Source of the DNA: an uncultured Clostridia bacterium
GTDB lineage: Bacteria > Bacillota > Clostridia > Christensenellales > Aristaeellaceae
Length of the DNA stretch: 10,479 nucleotides
Assembly (NCBI GenBank): GCA_934643535.1
Contig: CAKUCE010000098.1
Location: 1 to 10,479 of the forward strand
Direction of reading: 5' to 3'
This document shows positions 1 to 6,117 of the stretch, one piece after another. The translations under genes were made by a program, and so were the position numbers. A model generated the notes under the pieces. That model did not search any database. It was not told the origin of the DNA and saw nothing but the letters and a program-made list of their open reading frames with translations. Positions within the stretch are counted from its first letter, which is position 1. Each line of letters starts with the position of its first letter.

Positions 1-15
1 AAAAGGAGTTCCTTT

Positions 16-1380
16 ATGCATCATAAAGCCCATATCAAGCAGGAAGAAAAGCTGGCCCGAATGACGGAAAGCCCCCTGCCCGGGTTGATTTTTTCGCTGG
101 CCGTGCCTACCATCATCAGTATGTTGATCACCGCCCTGTATAATATGGCGGATACCTATTTTGTGGGACTGATCGGCAATGCCAGCGCCACGGGGGCAAT
201 CGGCGTGGTATTTCCCATGATGAGCCTGATGCAGGCCATCGCCTTCATGTTCGGCCATGGCTCCGGCAATCATATGTCCCGTTCGCTGGGCGCGGGCGAT
301 GTGGACGACGCGGAAAAATATGCCGCTACCGGTTTTCTCACTGCGTCGGGGGCGGGCGTGCTGCTGATGGGGATCGGCCTGATATGGACGGAACCCATCG
401 TGCGGCTGCTGGGCGCAACGGAGACCATTGCCCCCTATGCCAGGGATTATGTACGCTACCTGATGCCCGGCACGCCGTTTATGATCGGCGGTTTTGTGCT
501 GAATAACCAGCTCCGTTTTCAGGGAAGCGCCTTTTACGGCATGATCGGCATTACTGCGGGCACCATCCTCAATATCATTCTGGATCCCCTCTTTATTTTC
601 GGACTGGATATGCAGGTGGCAGGCGCGGCCATTGCTACAACGATTGGACAGGCCGTCAGCTTTGTGGTGCTTCTGTTTATGACCAGCCGTGCGGGCAATA
701 TTCCCATCAAGCCCCGCCGTTTCTGTCTGAACGCGGAAACTGCCAGAGAAATTTTCCGGGGCGGCGTTCCCTCGCTGGCCCGGCAGGGCTTGGCCAGTCT
801 GGCTACCATCTGTCTGAACGTGGCGGCGGGCGGCTTCGGCGATGCGGCAGTTGCGGCCATGAGCATTGTCAGCCGGATCATGCAGATCTGTAACTCAGCC
901 ATCATCGGCTTCGGACAGGGATTCCAGCCTGTGTGCGGCTTCAATTTCGGCGCGGGGCTTTACCGCCGGGTCCGGGACGCATTCTGGTTCTGTGTGCGGC
1001 TGTCGGCCATCGTGCTGTGCGTCATCGCGGTGATCGCCATGATCTTTGCGCCCCAGATCGTGGCCCTGTTCATCAAAGATAATCCGGATGTGCGGGAGAT
1101 CGGCGCTGTCGCCCTGCGGATGCAGTGCGTCACCATGCCCCTGTTTTCCTTCGTCATCATGGCCAATATGATGCTGCAGACCATCGGATATGCAGGCCGG
1201 GCCACGCTGGTGGCGGGCGCGCGTCAGGGCTTGTTCCTGATCCCGTCGGTTTTTCTGCTGTCCCACTTCTTCGGGCTGACGGGCCTTGAACTCAGTCAGG
1301 CCGTCAGCGACCTGCTTTCCTTCCTTCTTTCCCTGCCGATCACACTGGTGGTACTGCGGCAATTTCGGCAGAGCAGGTAG
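16..1380 (+). CDS. MATE-family multidrug/toxin efflux transporter
   Basis: A 454-residue polytopic inner-membrane protein, the usual length for MATE transporters, which export cationic drugs or metabolites in exchange for Na+ or H+. The N-terminal third carries the family pattern: a short cytoplasmic lead, then PTIISMLITALYNMADTYFVG near residues 30-50, then a Gly-rich segment (FGHGSGNHMSRSLGAGD) near 78-95. The second half repeats the fold, with GFGQGFQPVCGFNFGAG near residues 298-314, matching the G-Q-P-x-x-G-x-N-x-G-A signature of the second bundle. About 12 hydrophobic helices are visible. The ATG at 16 has GGAG at 5-8 with a 7-base gap. It most resembles the MepA/NorM-type branch, but substrate cannot be read from sequence. 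No promoter is visible because only 15 bases precede it. The spore genes downstream give no clue to its function. Confidence 0.93.
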   Translation: MHHKAHIKQEEKLARMTESPLPGLIFSLAVPTIISMLITALYNMADTYFVGLIGNASATGAIGVVFPMMSLMQAIAFMFGHGSGNHMSRSLGAGDVDDAEKYAATGFLTASGAGVLLMGIGLIWTEPIVRLLGATETIAPYARDYVRYLMPGTPFMIGGFVLNNQLRFQGSAFYGMIGITAGTILNIILDPLFIFGLDMQVAGAAIATTIGQAVSFVVLLFMTSRAGNIPIKPRRFCLNAETAREIFRGGVPSLARQGLASLATICLNVAAGGFGDAAVAAMSIVSRIMQICNSAIIGFGQGFQPVCGFNFGAGLYRRVRDAFWFCVRLSAIVLCVIAVIAMIFAPQIVALFIKDNPDVREIGAVALRMQCVTMPLFSFVIMANMMLQTIGYAGRATLVAGARQGLFLIPSVFLLSHFFGLTGLELSQAVSDLLSFLLSLPITLVVLRQFRQSR

Positions 1381-1393
1381 CACATTTTTCCCA

Positions 1394-1418
1394 CGCTCGT
1401 CATAAGCTGAAACGAGCG
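1394..1418 (+). promoter_or_regulatory. Hairpin ahead of the small membrane gene
   Basis: CGCTCGT at 1394-1400 is perfectly complementary to ACGAGCG at 1412-1418, leaving an 11-base loop. The right arm touches the GAGGTGA ribosome binding site (1418-1424) of the next gene. No T-run follows, so it is not a standard terminator for the MATE gene. It may be a weak processing or translation-control structure, or chance. Confidence 0.3.
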
Positions 1419-1430
1419 AGGTGAACTGCC

Positions 1431-1625
1431 ATGGCGAAACCCTATGAACGCTGCTACCCCGGCGGAGAAAACAAAGGGGCGATGATTCTCGGCTATGCGC
1501 TCGTGTTGGCGGGCGTGATTCTTCTGTTCTGCTGTATTCCCTGCTGGGCATGGCTGGCGCTTTTGGGCGTTGGACTGATGGCGCTGGGCATTCTCCTGCT
1601 CAAAATCAGCCGGGCATGGAGGTGA
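1431..1625 (+). CDS. Small two-helix membrane protein of unknown function
   Basis: I do not recognise a family for this 64-residue protein. A hydrophilic lead (about residues 1-16) is followed by two hydrophobic stretches, roughly residues 17-38 and 42-58, separated by an IPCW turn, and the protein ends in a basic tail (KISRAWR). Cysteines at positions 8, 34, 35 and 38 give a Cys-Cys-x-x-Cys group at the end of helix 1. The ATG has GAGGTGA at 1418-1424 with a 6-base gap, so translation is believable. Its last codons supply the Shine-Dalgarno of the following spoVM gene (GGAGG at 1618-1622), so the two are almost certainly co-transcribed and perhaps translationally coupled. That pairing suggests, but does not prove, a sporulation-membrane role. 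A weak sigma-E-like -10 (CATAAGCT, 1401-1408) lies upstream, but I find no convincing -35. Confidence 0.7.
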   Translation: MAKPYERCYPGGENKGAMILGYALVLAGVILLFCCIPCWAWLALLGVGLMALGILLLKISRAWR

Positions 1626-1629
1626 AAGC

Positions 1630-1713
1630 ATGGCTGTGAAGATGATCTGCGTCCGCGCGCCCCGTTTTCTGAGCGGATTTCTCCGTCTGTTTACCCGCAG
1701 GCAGAAGAACTGA
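1630..1713 (+). CDS. spoVM: SpoVM, stage V sporulation peptide (coat anchor)
   Basis: A 27-codon gene that is easily missed because of its size. The product, MAVKMICVRAPRFLSGFLRL followed by a basic tail, aligns with the 26-residue Bacillus subtilis SpoVM around the block P-K/R-F-L-x-G-hydrophobic-hydrophobic-R: Pro11, Phe13, Leu14, Gly16 and Arg19 correspond to Pro9, Phe11, Leu12, Gly14 and Arg17 of the Bacillus peptide. SpoVM is an amphipathic helix made in the mother cell. It recognises the convex forespore outer membrane and anchors the coat ATPase SpoIVA. The start at 1630 has GGAGG at 1618-1622 with a 7-base gap. An internal ATG at codon 5 has no such site. The gene follows the 64-residue membrane protein by 4 bases and ends exactly where the convergent spoVAE ends. 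The identification rests on alignment from memory, but length, motif and spore-gene context agree. Confidence 0.82.
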   Translation: MAVKMICVRAPRFLSGFLRLFTRRQKN

Positions 1714-2079
1714 TCACTTGGAGCGGGGCTTGAAGCAGAGGGCTACCAACGCTCCAAAGAACACCGCCGCGCTGATGCCGCCCGCCGTGGCGGCCAGCCC
1801 GCCGGTGAACGCGCCGATCAGCCCGCTTTCCTGCACACTGAACAGAACGCCCTGACACAGAGCGTGACCGAAGCCGGTCAGCGGCACCGTCGCTCCGGCC
1901 CCGGCGAATTTCACCAGCGGTCCATACCAGCCCACAGCGCTGAGCAGCACCCCGGTCAGAATGTAGCAAACCAGAATTCTGGCCGGGGTCAACTTTGTCA
2001 GAAGGGTCAGAAGCTCGCCGACGGCGCACAGCGCGCCGCCTACCAGAAACACTTTCAGGTACATCCAGACAATATTCAT
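1714..2079 (-). CDS. spoVAE: SpoVAE (SpoVAEb-type), dipicolinate channel membrane subunit
   Basis: A 121-residue membrane protein with about four hydrophobic helices. It is recognised from the strongly conserved SpoVAE core: KLTPARILV near residues 29-37, LVKFAGAGATVPLTGFGHAL near 55-74, and GAFTGGLAATAGGISAAV near 88-105, ending in a basic KPRSK tail. SpoVA proteins sit in the forespore inner membrane and carry Ca2+-dipicolinic acid into the spore core, then release it at germination. The ATG overlaps the spoVAD stop as ATGA (2076-2079), showing translational coupling. A GGGGGAA-type ribosome binding site lies inside the end of spoVAD. The gene ends in TGA directly abutting the spoVM stop, with no room for a separate terminator, so its transcript must run antisense into spoVM unless it stops immediately. 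Confidence 0.95.
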   Translation of the reverse strand: MNIVWMYLKVFLVGGALCAVGELLTLLTKLTPARILVCYILTGVLLSAVGWYGPLVKFAGAGATVPLTGFGHALCQGVLFSVQESGLIGAFTGGLAATAGGISAAVFFGALVALCFKPRSK

Positions 2080-3119
2080 TCCGATTTTCCCCCTTGCGGG
2101 CTTTCCAGCACCACGGCGTGAGCCACGCCGGGAATGGTCTCTCCCTGCTGGCTGGAGGTGGTGCTCATCAGTGCGCCCGTCGCCATAAAGATGATCCGGC
2201 CCAGCTCGCCGTGCTGCAGCTTTGGAAGAAAGTATCCGTTCAGCACGGTGGCGCTGCAGCCGCAGCCGCTCCCGCCTGCGTGGACGTCCTGCTTTTTCCG
2301 GTCGAAGATCATCAGCCCGCAGTCGTGATACCGTTCGTCGATCAGTGGCAGGCGCTGCTCCCGCATCAGCTGCATCAGCAGGTCATGCCCCACCTGCCCC
2401 AGATCGCCGGTCACGATCGCGTCGTAGTCCTCCGGCCCGGTTTGCGTATCCCGAAAAAGAGCCAGCAGGGTGTCGGCTGCGGCGGGCGCCATGGCAGCCC
2501 CCATATTGTTGGCGTCCGCGATGCCCAGATCCACCACGCGGCCCATGCAGACACGCCGTATGCGGGCCAGCGGCGGCACTTGTGGCTCGGCGCAGAGCAG
2601 CGTGGCCCCTGCGCCGGTCACGGTCCATTGGGCCGTGGGCGGACGCTGGGAGCCGAACTCCAGCGGATAGCGATACTGGCGCTCGGCTGTACAGAAATGG
2701 CTGCTGGCCGCGCAGATCACCTGACGGGCGTGACCGCCGTCCAGCAGCATGCCCGCCAGACAGAGACTCTCGCTCATGGTGGAACAGGCCCCGTACAGGC
2801 CGATGAAGGGTACCCCCAGATCCCGGGCTGAAAAGGAGGCGGTGATGATCTGATTCAACAGGTCTCCGCCCAGCAAAAACTGCACGTCTTCCATTCGCTC
2901 CCGGCCCTTCTGGGCCGCCATGGCGATAGCGTCCAGATACAGCCGCCGTTCCGCCAGCTCAAAGCTCTCCTGCCCGTACATCTCGTCCTTGGCCACATGG
3001 TCGAAGCAGTGGCCCAGCGGCCCCTCGCCTTCCTTGCGGCCCACAAAGGCGGCATTGCCGCAGAGAGCCGGGCAGGAAGGCAGTTCAATGGTCTGTTGAC
3101 CGATCCGTTTGCCGTTCAT
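2076..3119 (-). CDS. spoVAD: SpoVAD, stage V sporulation protein AD
   Basis: A 347-residue soluble protein with the thiolase/ketoacyl-synthase fold of SpoVAD, slightly longer than the usual ~338. Family marks are FLLGGDLLNQI near residues 81-91, GLYGACSTMSES at 107-118 with Cys112 at the thiolase nucleophile position, AASSHF at 137-142, and HAGGSGCGCSA at 280-290. SpoVAD binds dipicolinic acid, sits at the outer face of the forespore inner membrane, and works with SpoVAC and SpoVAE/F in loading Ca-dipicolinate. The start ATG (3119) has GGAGG at 3130-3126 with a 6-base gap, and spoVAE follows with a 4-base overlap. The usual upstream neighbour spoVAC is absent; the promoter region lies directly ahead. 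A sigma-G-like promoter fits forespore expression. Confidence 0.95.
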   Translation of the reverse strand: MNGKRIGQQTIELPSCPALCGNAAFVGRKEGEGPLGHCFDHVAKDEMYGQESFELAERRLYLDAIAMAAQKGRERMEDVQFLLGGDLLNQIITASFSARDLGVPFIGLYGACSTMSESLCLAGMLLDGGHARQVICAASSHFCTAERQYRYPLEFGSQRPPTAQWTVTGAGATLLCAEPQVPPLARIRRVCMGRVVDLGIADANNMGAAMAPAAADTLLALFRDTQTGPEDYDAIVTGDLGQVGHDLLMQLMREQRLPLIDERYHDCGLMIFDRKKQDVHAGGSGCGCSATVLNGYFLPKLQHGELGRIIFMATGALMSTTSSQQGETIPGVAHAVVLESPQGGKSE

Positions 3120-3168
3120 TTTGCCCCTCCGTTTCGAATGCAGAGTGATTGCATTCCTTCCTGCGTTT

Positions 3169-3198
3169 CAGTATGAAGCGGGAAAAGAATTGCTATGC
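3169..3198 (-). promoter_or_regulatory. Candidate sigma-G promoter for spoVAD-spoVAE
   Basis: Read on the minus strand, GCATA (3198-3194) fits the sigma-G -35 pattern GHATR. After 18 bases, CATACTG (3175-3169) matches the -10 pattern CATnnTA at six of seven positions. It lies about 50 bases ahead of the spoVAD start. The spoVA operon is a known sigma-G target, so the match has prior support. Sigma-F promoters look similar and cannot be excluded. Confidence 0.55.
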
Positions 3199-3310
3199 AT
3201 GGCGCCGGCCGCGGGGGAGCAGAACCTTTGAGGCTGAAAGGCAGCTGGAGAGAGACGGCGTTTGAGGGCAATGCCGCACCTGCTCATTTGCGCGGTATTG
3301 TCTTGGGGCG

Positions 3311-3322
3311 CCAAACGTTTCC
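3311..3322. promoter_or_regulatory. Partial upstream LacI-type operator
   Basis: CCAAACGTTTCC contains the perfect 8-base palindrome AAACGTTT around a central CG and matches the pattern GCAAnCGnTTGC of the two better sites at 10 of 12 positions. Its centre is 73 bases from the centre of the 3384-3395 site, close to seven helical turns, which would suit looping. It could also be chance. Confidence 0.3.
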
Positions 3323-3343
3323 TGATCTTTTTTCAAAATTCCC

Positions 3344-3372
3344 TTGACAGGACTGGCCGACTCTGCTACAAT
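3344..3372 (+). promoter_or_regulatory. Sigma-A promoter of the maltodextrin operon
   Basis: A perfect -35 TTGACA (3344-3349), a 17-base spacer and -10 TACAAT (3367-3372) with an extended TGC (3364-3366). Transcription should begin near 3379. The operator-like palindrome at 3384-3395 lies just downstream of that start, where a bound repressor would block initiation or clearance. This is the only strong promoter seen for the regulator, enzyme and importer genes. Confidence 0.85.
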
Positions 3373-3383
3373 TTCAGCGTAAG

Positions 3384-3395
3384 GCAATCGGTTGC
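3384..3395. promoter_or_regulatory. LacI-family operator at the operon start
   Basis: GCAATCGGTTGC fits the LacI-family operator form GCAAnCGnTTGC, with inverted GCAA/TTGC half-sites around a central CG. It sits about 5-16 bases after the predicted transcription start and 41 bases ahead of the regulator's ATG. This implies that the adjacent LacI protein represses its own operon. A second copy differing at one base occurs at 4482-4493. Confidence 0.7.
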
Positions 3396-3436
3396 GTAAA
3401 CGACTTTCACAGATTCTTCCGTTCGGAGGCGCTTTC

Positions 3437-4435
3437 ATGGCAGCGACCATTCACGATGTAGCCCGACTGGCAGGGGTCAATTCTTCTACGGTTTCCCGGG
3501 TCCTGAACGGCAAAGTGACCGTTCTGGACGAGACCCGGCAGAAGATCTATGCCGCCATGCAGGAGCTGGACTATCATCCCAACAGCCTGGCGCGCAGTCT
3601 GGCGAACGGCCAGAGCGGCGCGATCGGCGTGGTGGTGGACGCGAAGGACGCGGAAGCCTTCAGCAACGTATTTTTTAATCGAAGCCTTTTCGCCATTGAG
3701 CAGGTGGCGCAGGAACGGGGCTATCACGTCATTCTGGCCAACGGGGCCAAACGGGCCGGCGGCGCTGCCAGCATTGAGAAGCTGATCCTGGAGCACAAGG
3801 TGGACGGTCTGATTTTGCCGCCCTCCACCATTCAGGCGTCGCTGATGAAAAGCATTCATTCCTTTCCCTGCGTTGTGCTGGGCCAGCCGGAAACCGCCGC
3901 TCAGGAATTGAGCTGGGTGGACCTGAACAATGCGCAGGGCGCGGAGCTGGCGGTGAAGCATCTGCTGAAAAAGGGATATCGACGCATCGGTTATCTGGGC
4001 AGCAATGCCCGCAACGGCTTCAGCAAACGACGCATCAGGGGCTATGAGCAGGCCCTTTCGCAGCAGGAGCCCTGTATCTATCCCACCGACGGTACGGTAG
4101 AGCAGGCCCTGCAGCAGGCAATGGAAGCGCTGCAGAGCGCGGAGCATCCCGATGCCTTTGTCTGCAATGATAACCTGACCGCCTTTGGTCTGCTAAAGGC
4201 GGTTCGTGCCTGCAGCCTGCGCTGCCCTCAGGATGTGGGCATCGTTACTTTTGATAATTATCCGCTGGCCGAGTTTACGGACCCGGCCCTGACCTCCGTC
4301 GATGTGGACACCGCCCTTTTGGGCGAACAGGCCGCGCGCCTGTTGTTCCAGCAGATAGACCATCATACGCCGAACCAGCAGATCGTTCTGGGAACGACGC
4401 TGGTGGAGCGCATTTCAAGCGATAGGATGGAATAA
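3437..4435 (+). CDS. LacI/GalR-family transcriptional regulator (MalR-like)
   Basis: A 332-residue repressor of standard length for the family. The helix-turn-helix TIHDVARLAGVNSSTVSRVL spans residues 4-23. The hinge helix (HPNSLARSLA, 47-56) has the Leu55 that inserts at the operator centre in LacI relatives. From residue 61 onward comes the periplasmic-binding-protein-like effector domain (GAIGVVV, VDGLILPP, KKGYRRIGYLG, PDAFVCNDNLTAFGLL, DVGIVTFDNYP). I chose ATG 3437 because GGAGG lies at 3425-3429 and the reading then begins just before the HTH. A TTG 45 bases upstream would fall inside the operator. The GH13 and importer genes downstream suggest a maltose or maltodextrin effector. The GH13 gene follows after 2 bases, so regulation of the whole operon, including autoregulation, is the simplest reading. 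Confidence 0.93.
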   Translation: MAATIHDVARLAGVNSSTVSRVLNGKVTVLDETRQKIYAAMQELDYHPNSLARSLANGQSGAIGVVVDAKDAEAFSNVFFNRSLFAIEQVAQERGYHVILANGAKRAGGAASIEKLILEHKVDGLILPPSTIQASLMKSIHSFPCVVLGQPETAAQELSWVDLNNAQGAELAVKHLLKKGYRRIGYLGSNARNGFSKRRIRGYEQALSQQEPCIYPTDGTVEQALQQAMEALQSAEHPDAFVCNDNLTAFGLLKAVRACSLRCPQDVGIVTFDNYPLAEFTDPALTSVDVDTALLGEQAARLLFQQIDHHTPNQQIVLGTTLVERISSDRME

Positions 4436-4437
4436 GC

Positions 4438-6102
4438 ATGAATTTTGCTGCGATCAAACACGAATCTGTTTTGCTGTTCAGGCAACCGGTTGCGCGAAAT
4501 AAAGTATGTTTCCGGCTTTTGACCGCCCGGGAGGATCTTTCCGAATGCCGGATCGTTTACTGGAAGCGTTCCGAGCCGGAAACGCGCTGGACGCAGCCGC
4601 TTCGGCTCAGGGCCCAGGATCAGACCTCCGCCGAATGGATGGCGGAAGTGACCAGGCCGGAAGAGATCCATTATCTGAAATATTTCTTCCATTTGAAGGA
4701 CCGGCAGGGCGGCGAGGCGTTCTACTGCGAGCATGGCATTTCCGATCGGGAACCTCAGGCGGGCTTTTTCGAACTGCTGCAGGTAAACCCCGGCGACGTG
4801 CTTCAACCGCCGGAATGGGCCTGCGGCATGGTCTATTATCAGATCTTTCCGGAACGTTTCTGCCGGAGCGGCGTTCATCCCAACGCTCATCCTCTGGATA
4901 ACTGGAATGCCCCGCCTACCCGGGAGAATTATCTGGGCGGCGATCTGGAGGGCATCCGGCAGAAGCTCCCTTATTTGCAGGAGCTTGGCGTGGAGTGCCT
5001 GTACCTGACCCCGATCTTTGCCGCCGACTTCAACCACAAGTACGCCGCTGCGGACTATTTCGCCATCGACCCGGATTTCGGAACGGAGGACGAACTGACG
5101 GCGCTTGTGCGGGAGGCCCACAGCCGGGGAATCCGAATCCTGCTGGACGGCGTGTTCAATCATGCGGGCGTGCATTTCGCGCCGTTTCAGGATCTGCTGG
5201 CCCGGGGGGAAGCCTCCCGCTACCGGGATTGGTTCTTCCCCAAACGGTTTCCCATCGCCATGGACGCGGCCTTTTACGAGTGCGTCGGCGATTATCCCTA
5301 TATGCCCCGCCTGAATACGGGCAATCAGGAAGTGCAGGATTTCATTCTTTCCGTGATGCGGTACTGGATTCAGCGCTGCGGCGTGGACGGCTGGCGGCTG
5401 GACGTGGCCGACGAGCTGGATACCTCCTGTGTGCAGTTCCTGCGCCGCCGTCTGAAGGCGGAATTCCCGCAGGCGCTGCTGCTGGGCGAAACATGGGGCG
5501 ACGCGTCGCGGATGCTCTGCGGGGGCGACCAGTTCGACAGCGTGATGAACTATCTGTTCCGGGACTGCATGGTGGATTACTTCGCCCATGGCTCCATCGA
5601 CGAAAAACAACTGGACGAGCGCCTGCAGCATATGCGGATGAAGTACCCGGAGGAAACCTGCCAGTGTCTGTACAACTGTCTTTCCAGCCACGATACCGCC
5701 CGTTTTCTGACGGAGGCCCGAGGCGAAAAGTGGCGGCTGAAGCTGGCGCTGGCGTTTCAAATGCTTTATCCCGGCTGCCCGGCCATTTATTACGGCGAAG
5801 AGATCGGCATGGAGGGCGGGAACGACCCGGGCTGCCGGGGCGGCATGGCCTGGGAGCGGCAGGATGAAGAGCTGCTGCGCTGGGTGAAAGAACTGATCCG
5901 GTTCCGCCGCCGGCACGAGGCCGTCCGCAGGGGAACGTATCGTACCCTTTTGTGCGACCCGGCCCAAAAGCTCTTCGCCTTTGAACGCCGGACGGACGGC
6001 GAAACGATCACCGTTGTTTTCAACAGCGGCGATCGACCTCAGGACTTCGCGGCGGAGGCCGGGGCGATCCCGGCTCATGCCGTCAAGATCATCCCATCAT
6101 AA
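4438..6102 (+). CDS. GH13_20-type neopullulanase / cyclomaltodextrinase / maltogenic amylase
   Basis: A 554-residue alpha-glucan hydrolase with no signal peptide, so cytoplasmic. Residues about 1-120 form a beta-rich N-terminal domain where this subfamily carries CBM34. The (beta/alpha)8 barrel then starts at MVYYQIFPERF (131-141). All GH13 signatures are present: region I DGVFNH (237-242), region II GWRLDVADE with nucleophile Asp322 and Arg320, region III GETWG with acid/base Glu351, and region IV SSHD with His418 and Asp419. MPRLNT (289-294) is the region-V mark of neopullulanases and cyclomaltodextrinases. A short C-terminal beta domain follows. It would cut imported maltodextrins, cyclodextrins or pullulan fragments to maltose/panose-size sugars. 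The length is slightly below the usual ~580. The start lies 2 bases after the regulator stop, with AGGATGG at 4424-4430. A palindromic operator lies within codons 15-19. Confidence 0.92.
   Translation: MNFAAIKHESVLLFRQPVARNKVCFRLLTAREDLSECRIVYWKRSEPETRWTQPLRLRAQDQTSAEWMAEVTRPEEIHYLKYFFHLKDRQGGEAFYCEHGISDREPQAGFFELLQVNPGDVLQPPEWACGMVYYQIFPERFCRSGVHPNAHPLDNWNAPPTRENYLGGDLEGIRQKLPYLQELGVECLYLTPIFAADFNHKYAAADYFAIDPDFGTEDELTALVREAHSRGIRILLDGVFNHAGVHFAPFQDLLARGEASRYRDWFFPKRFPIAMDAAFYECVGDYPYMPRLNTGNQEVQDFILSVMRYWIQRCGVDGWRLDVADELDTSCVQFLRRRLKAEFPQALLLGETWGDASRMLCGGDQFDSVMNYLFRDCMVDYFAHGSIDEKQLDERLQHMRMKYPEETCQCLYNCLSSHDTARFLTEARGEKWRLKLALAFQMLYPGCPAIYYGEEIGMEGGNDPGCRGGMAWERQDEELLRWVKELIRFRRRHEAVRRGTYRTLLCDPAQKLFAFERRTDGETITVVFNSGDRPQDFAAEAGAIPAHAVKIIPS
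4482..4493. promoter_or_regulatory. Operator-like palindrome inside the GH13 coding sequence
   Basis: GCAACCGGTTGC is a perfect 12-base palindrome that differs from the promoter-proximal site (3384-3395) at one base and fits the same GCAAnCGnTTGC form. It lies in codons 15-19 of the enzyme gene. A bound repressor here could act as a roadblock to elongating polymerase or as an auxiliary looping site. Amino-acid coding (Arg-Gln-Pro-Val-Ala-Arg) could produce it by chance. Confidence 0.5.
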
Positions 6103-6117
6103 AAAGGAGGAAAAACC

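Noticed and set aside
1384..1408. Sigma-E-like promoter ahead of the small membrane gene and spoVM
   Set aside because: CATAAGCT matches CATACAnT at five of seven defined positions, but the best -35 candidate is poor and the spacer is only about 12 bases. Too weak to list as a promoter.
1691..2029. Minus-strand Arg/Ser-rich frame overlapping spoVAE
   Set aside because: It is out of frame with spoVAE, which has a highly conserved sequence and translational coupling to spoVAD.
3392..3436. TTG at 3392 as the start of the LacI-family gene
   Set aside because: The codon lies inside the operator with no ribosome binding site, while ATG 3437 has GGAGG at 3425-3429 and gives the standard N-terminus.
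4363..6078. 571-codon open frame on the minus strand opposite the GH13 gene
   Set aside because: It is a GC-rich shadow of the enzyme gene. The plus strand has every GH13 catalytic motif, while the minus frame has no recognisable domain or ribosome binding site.
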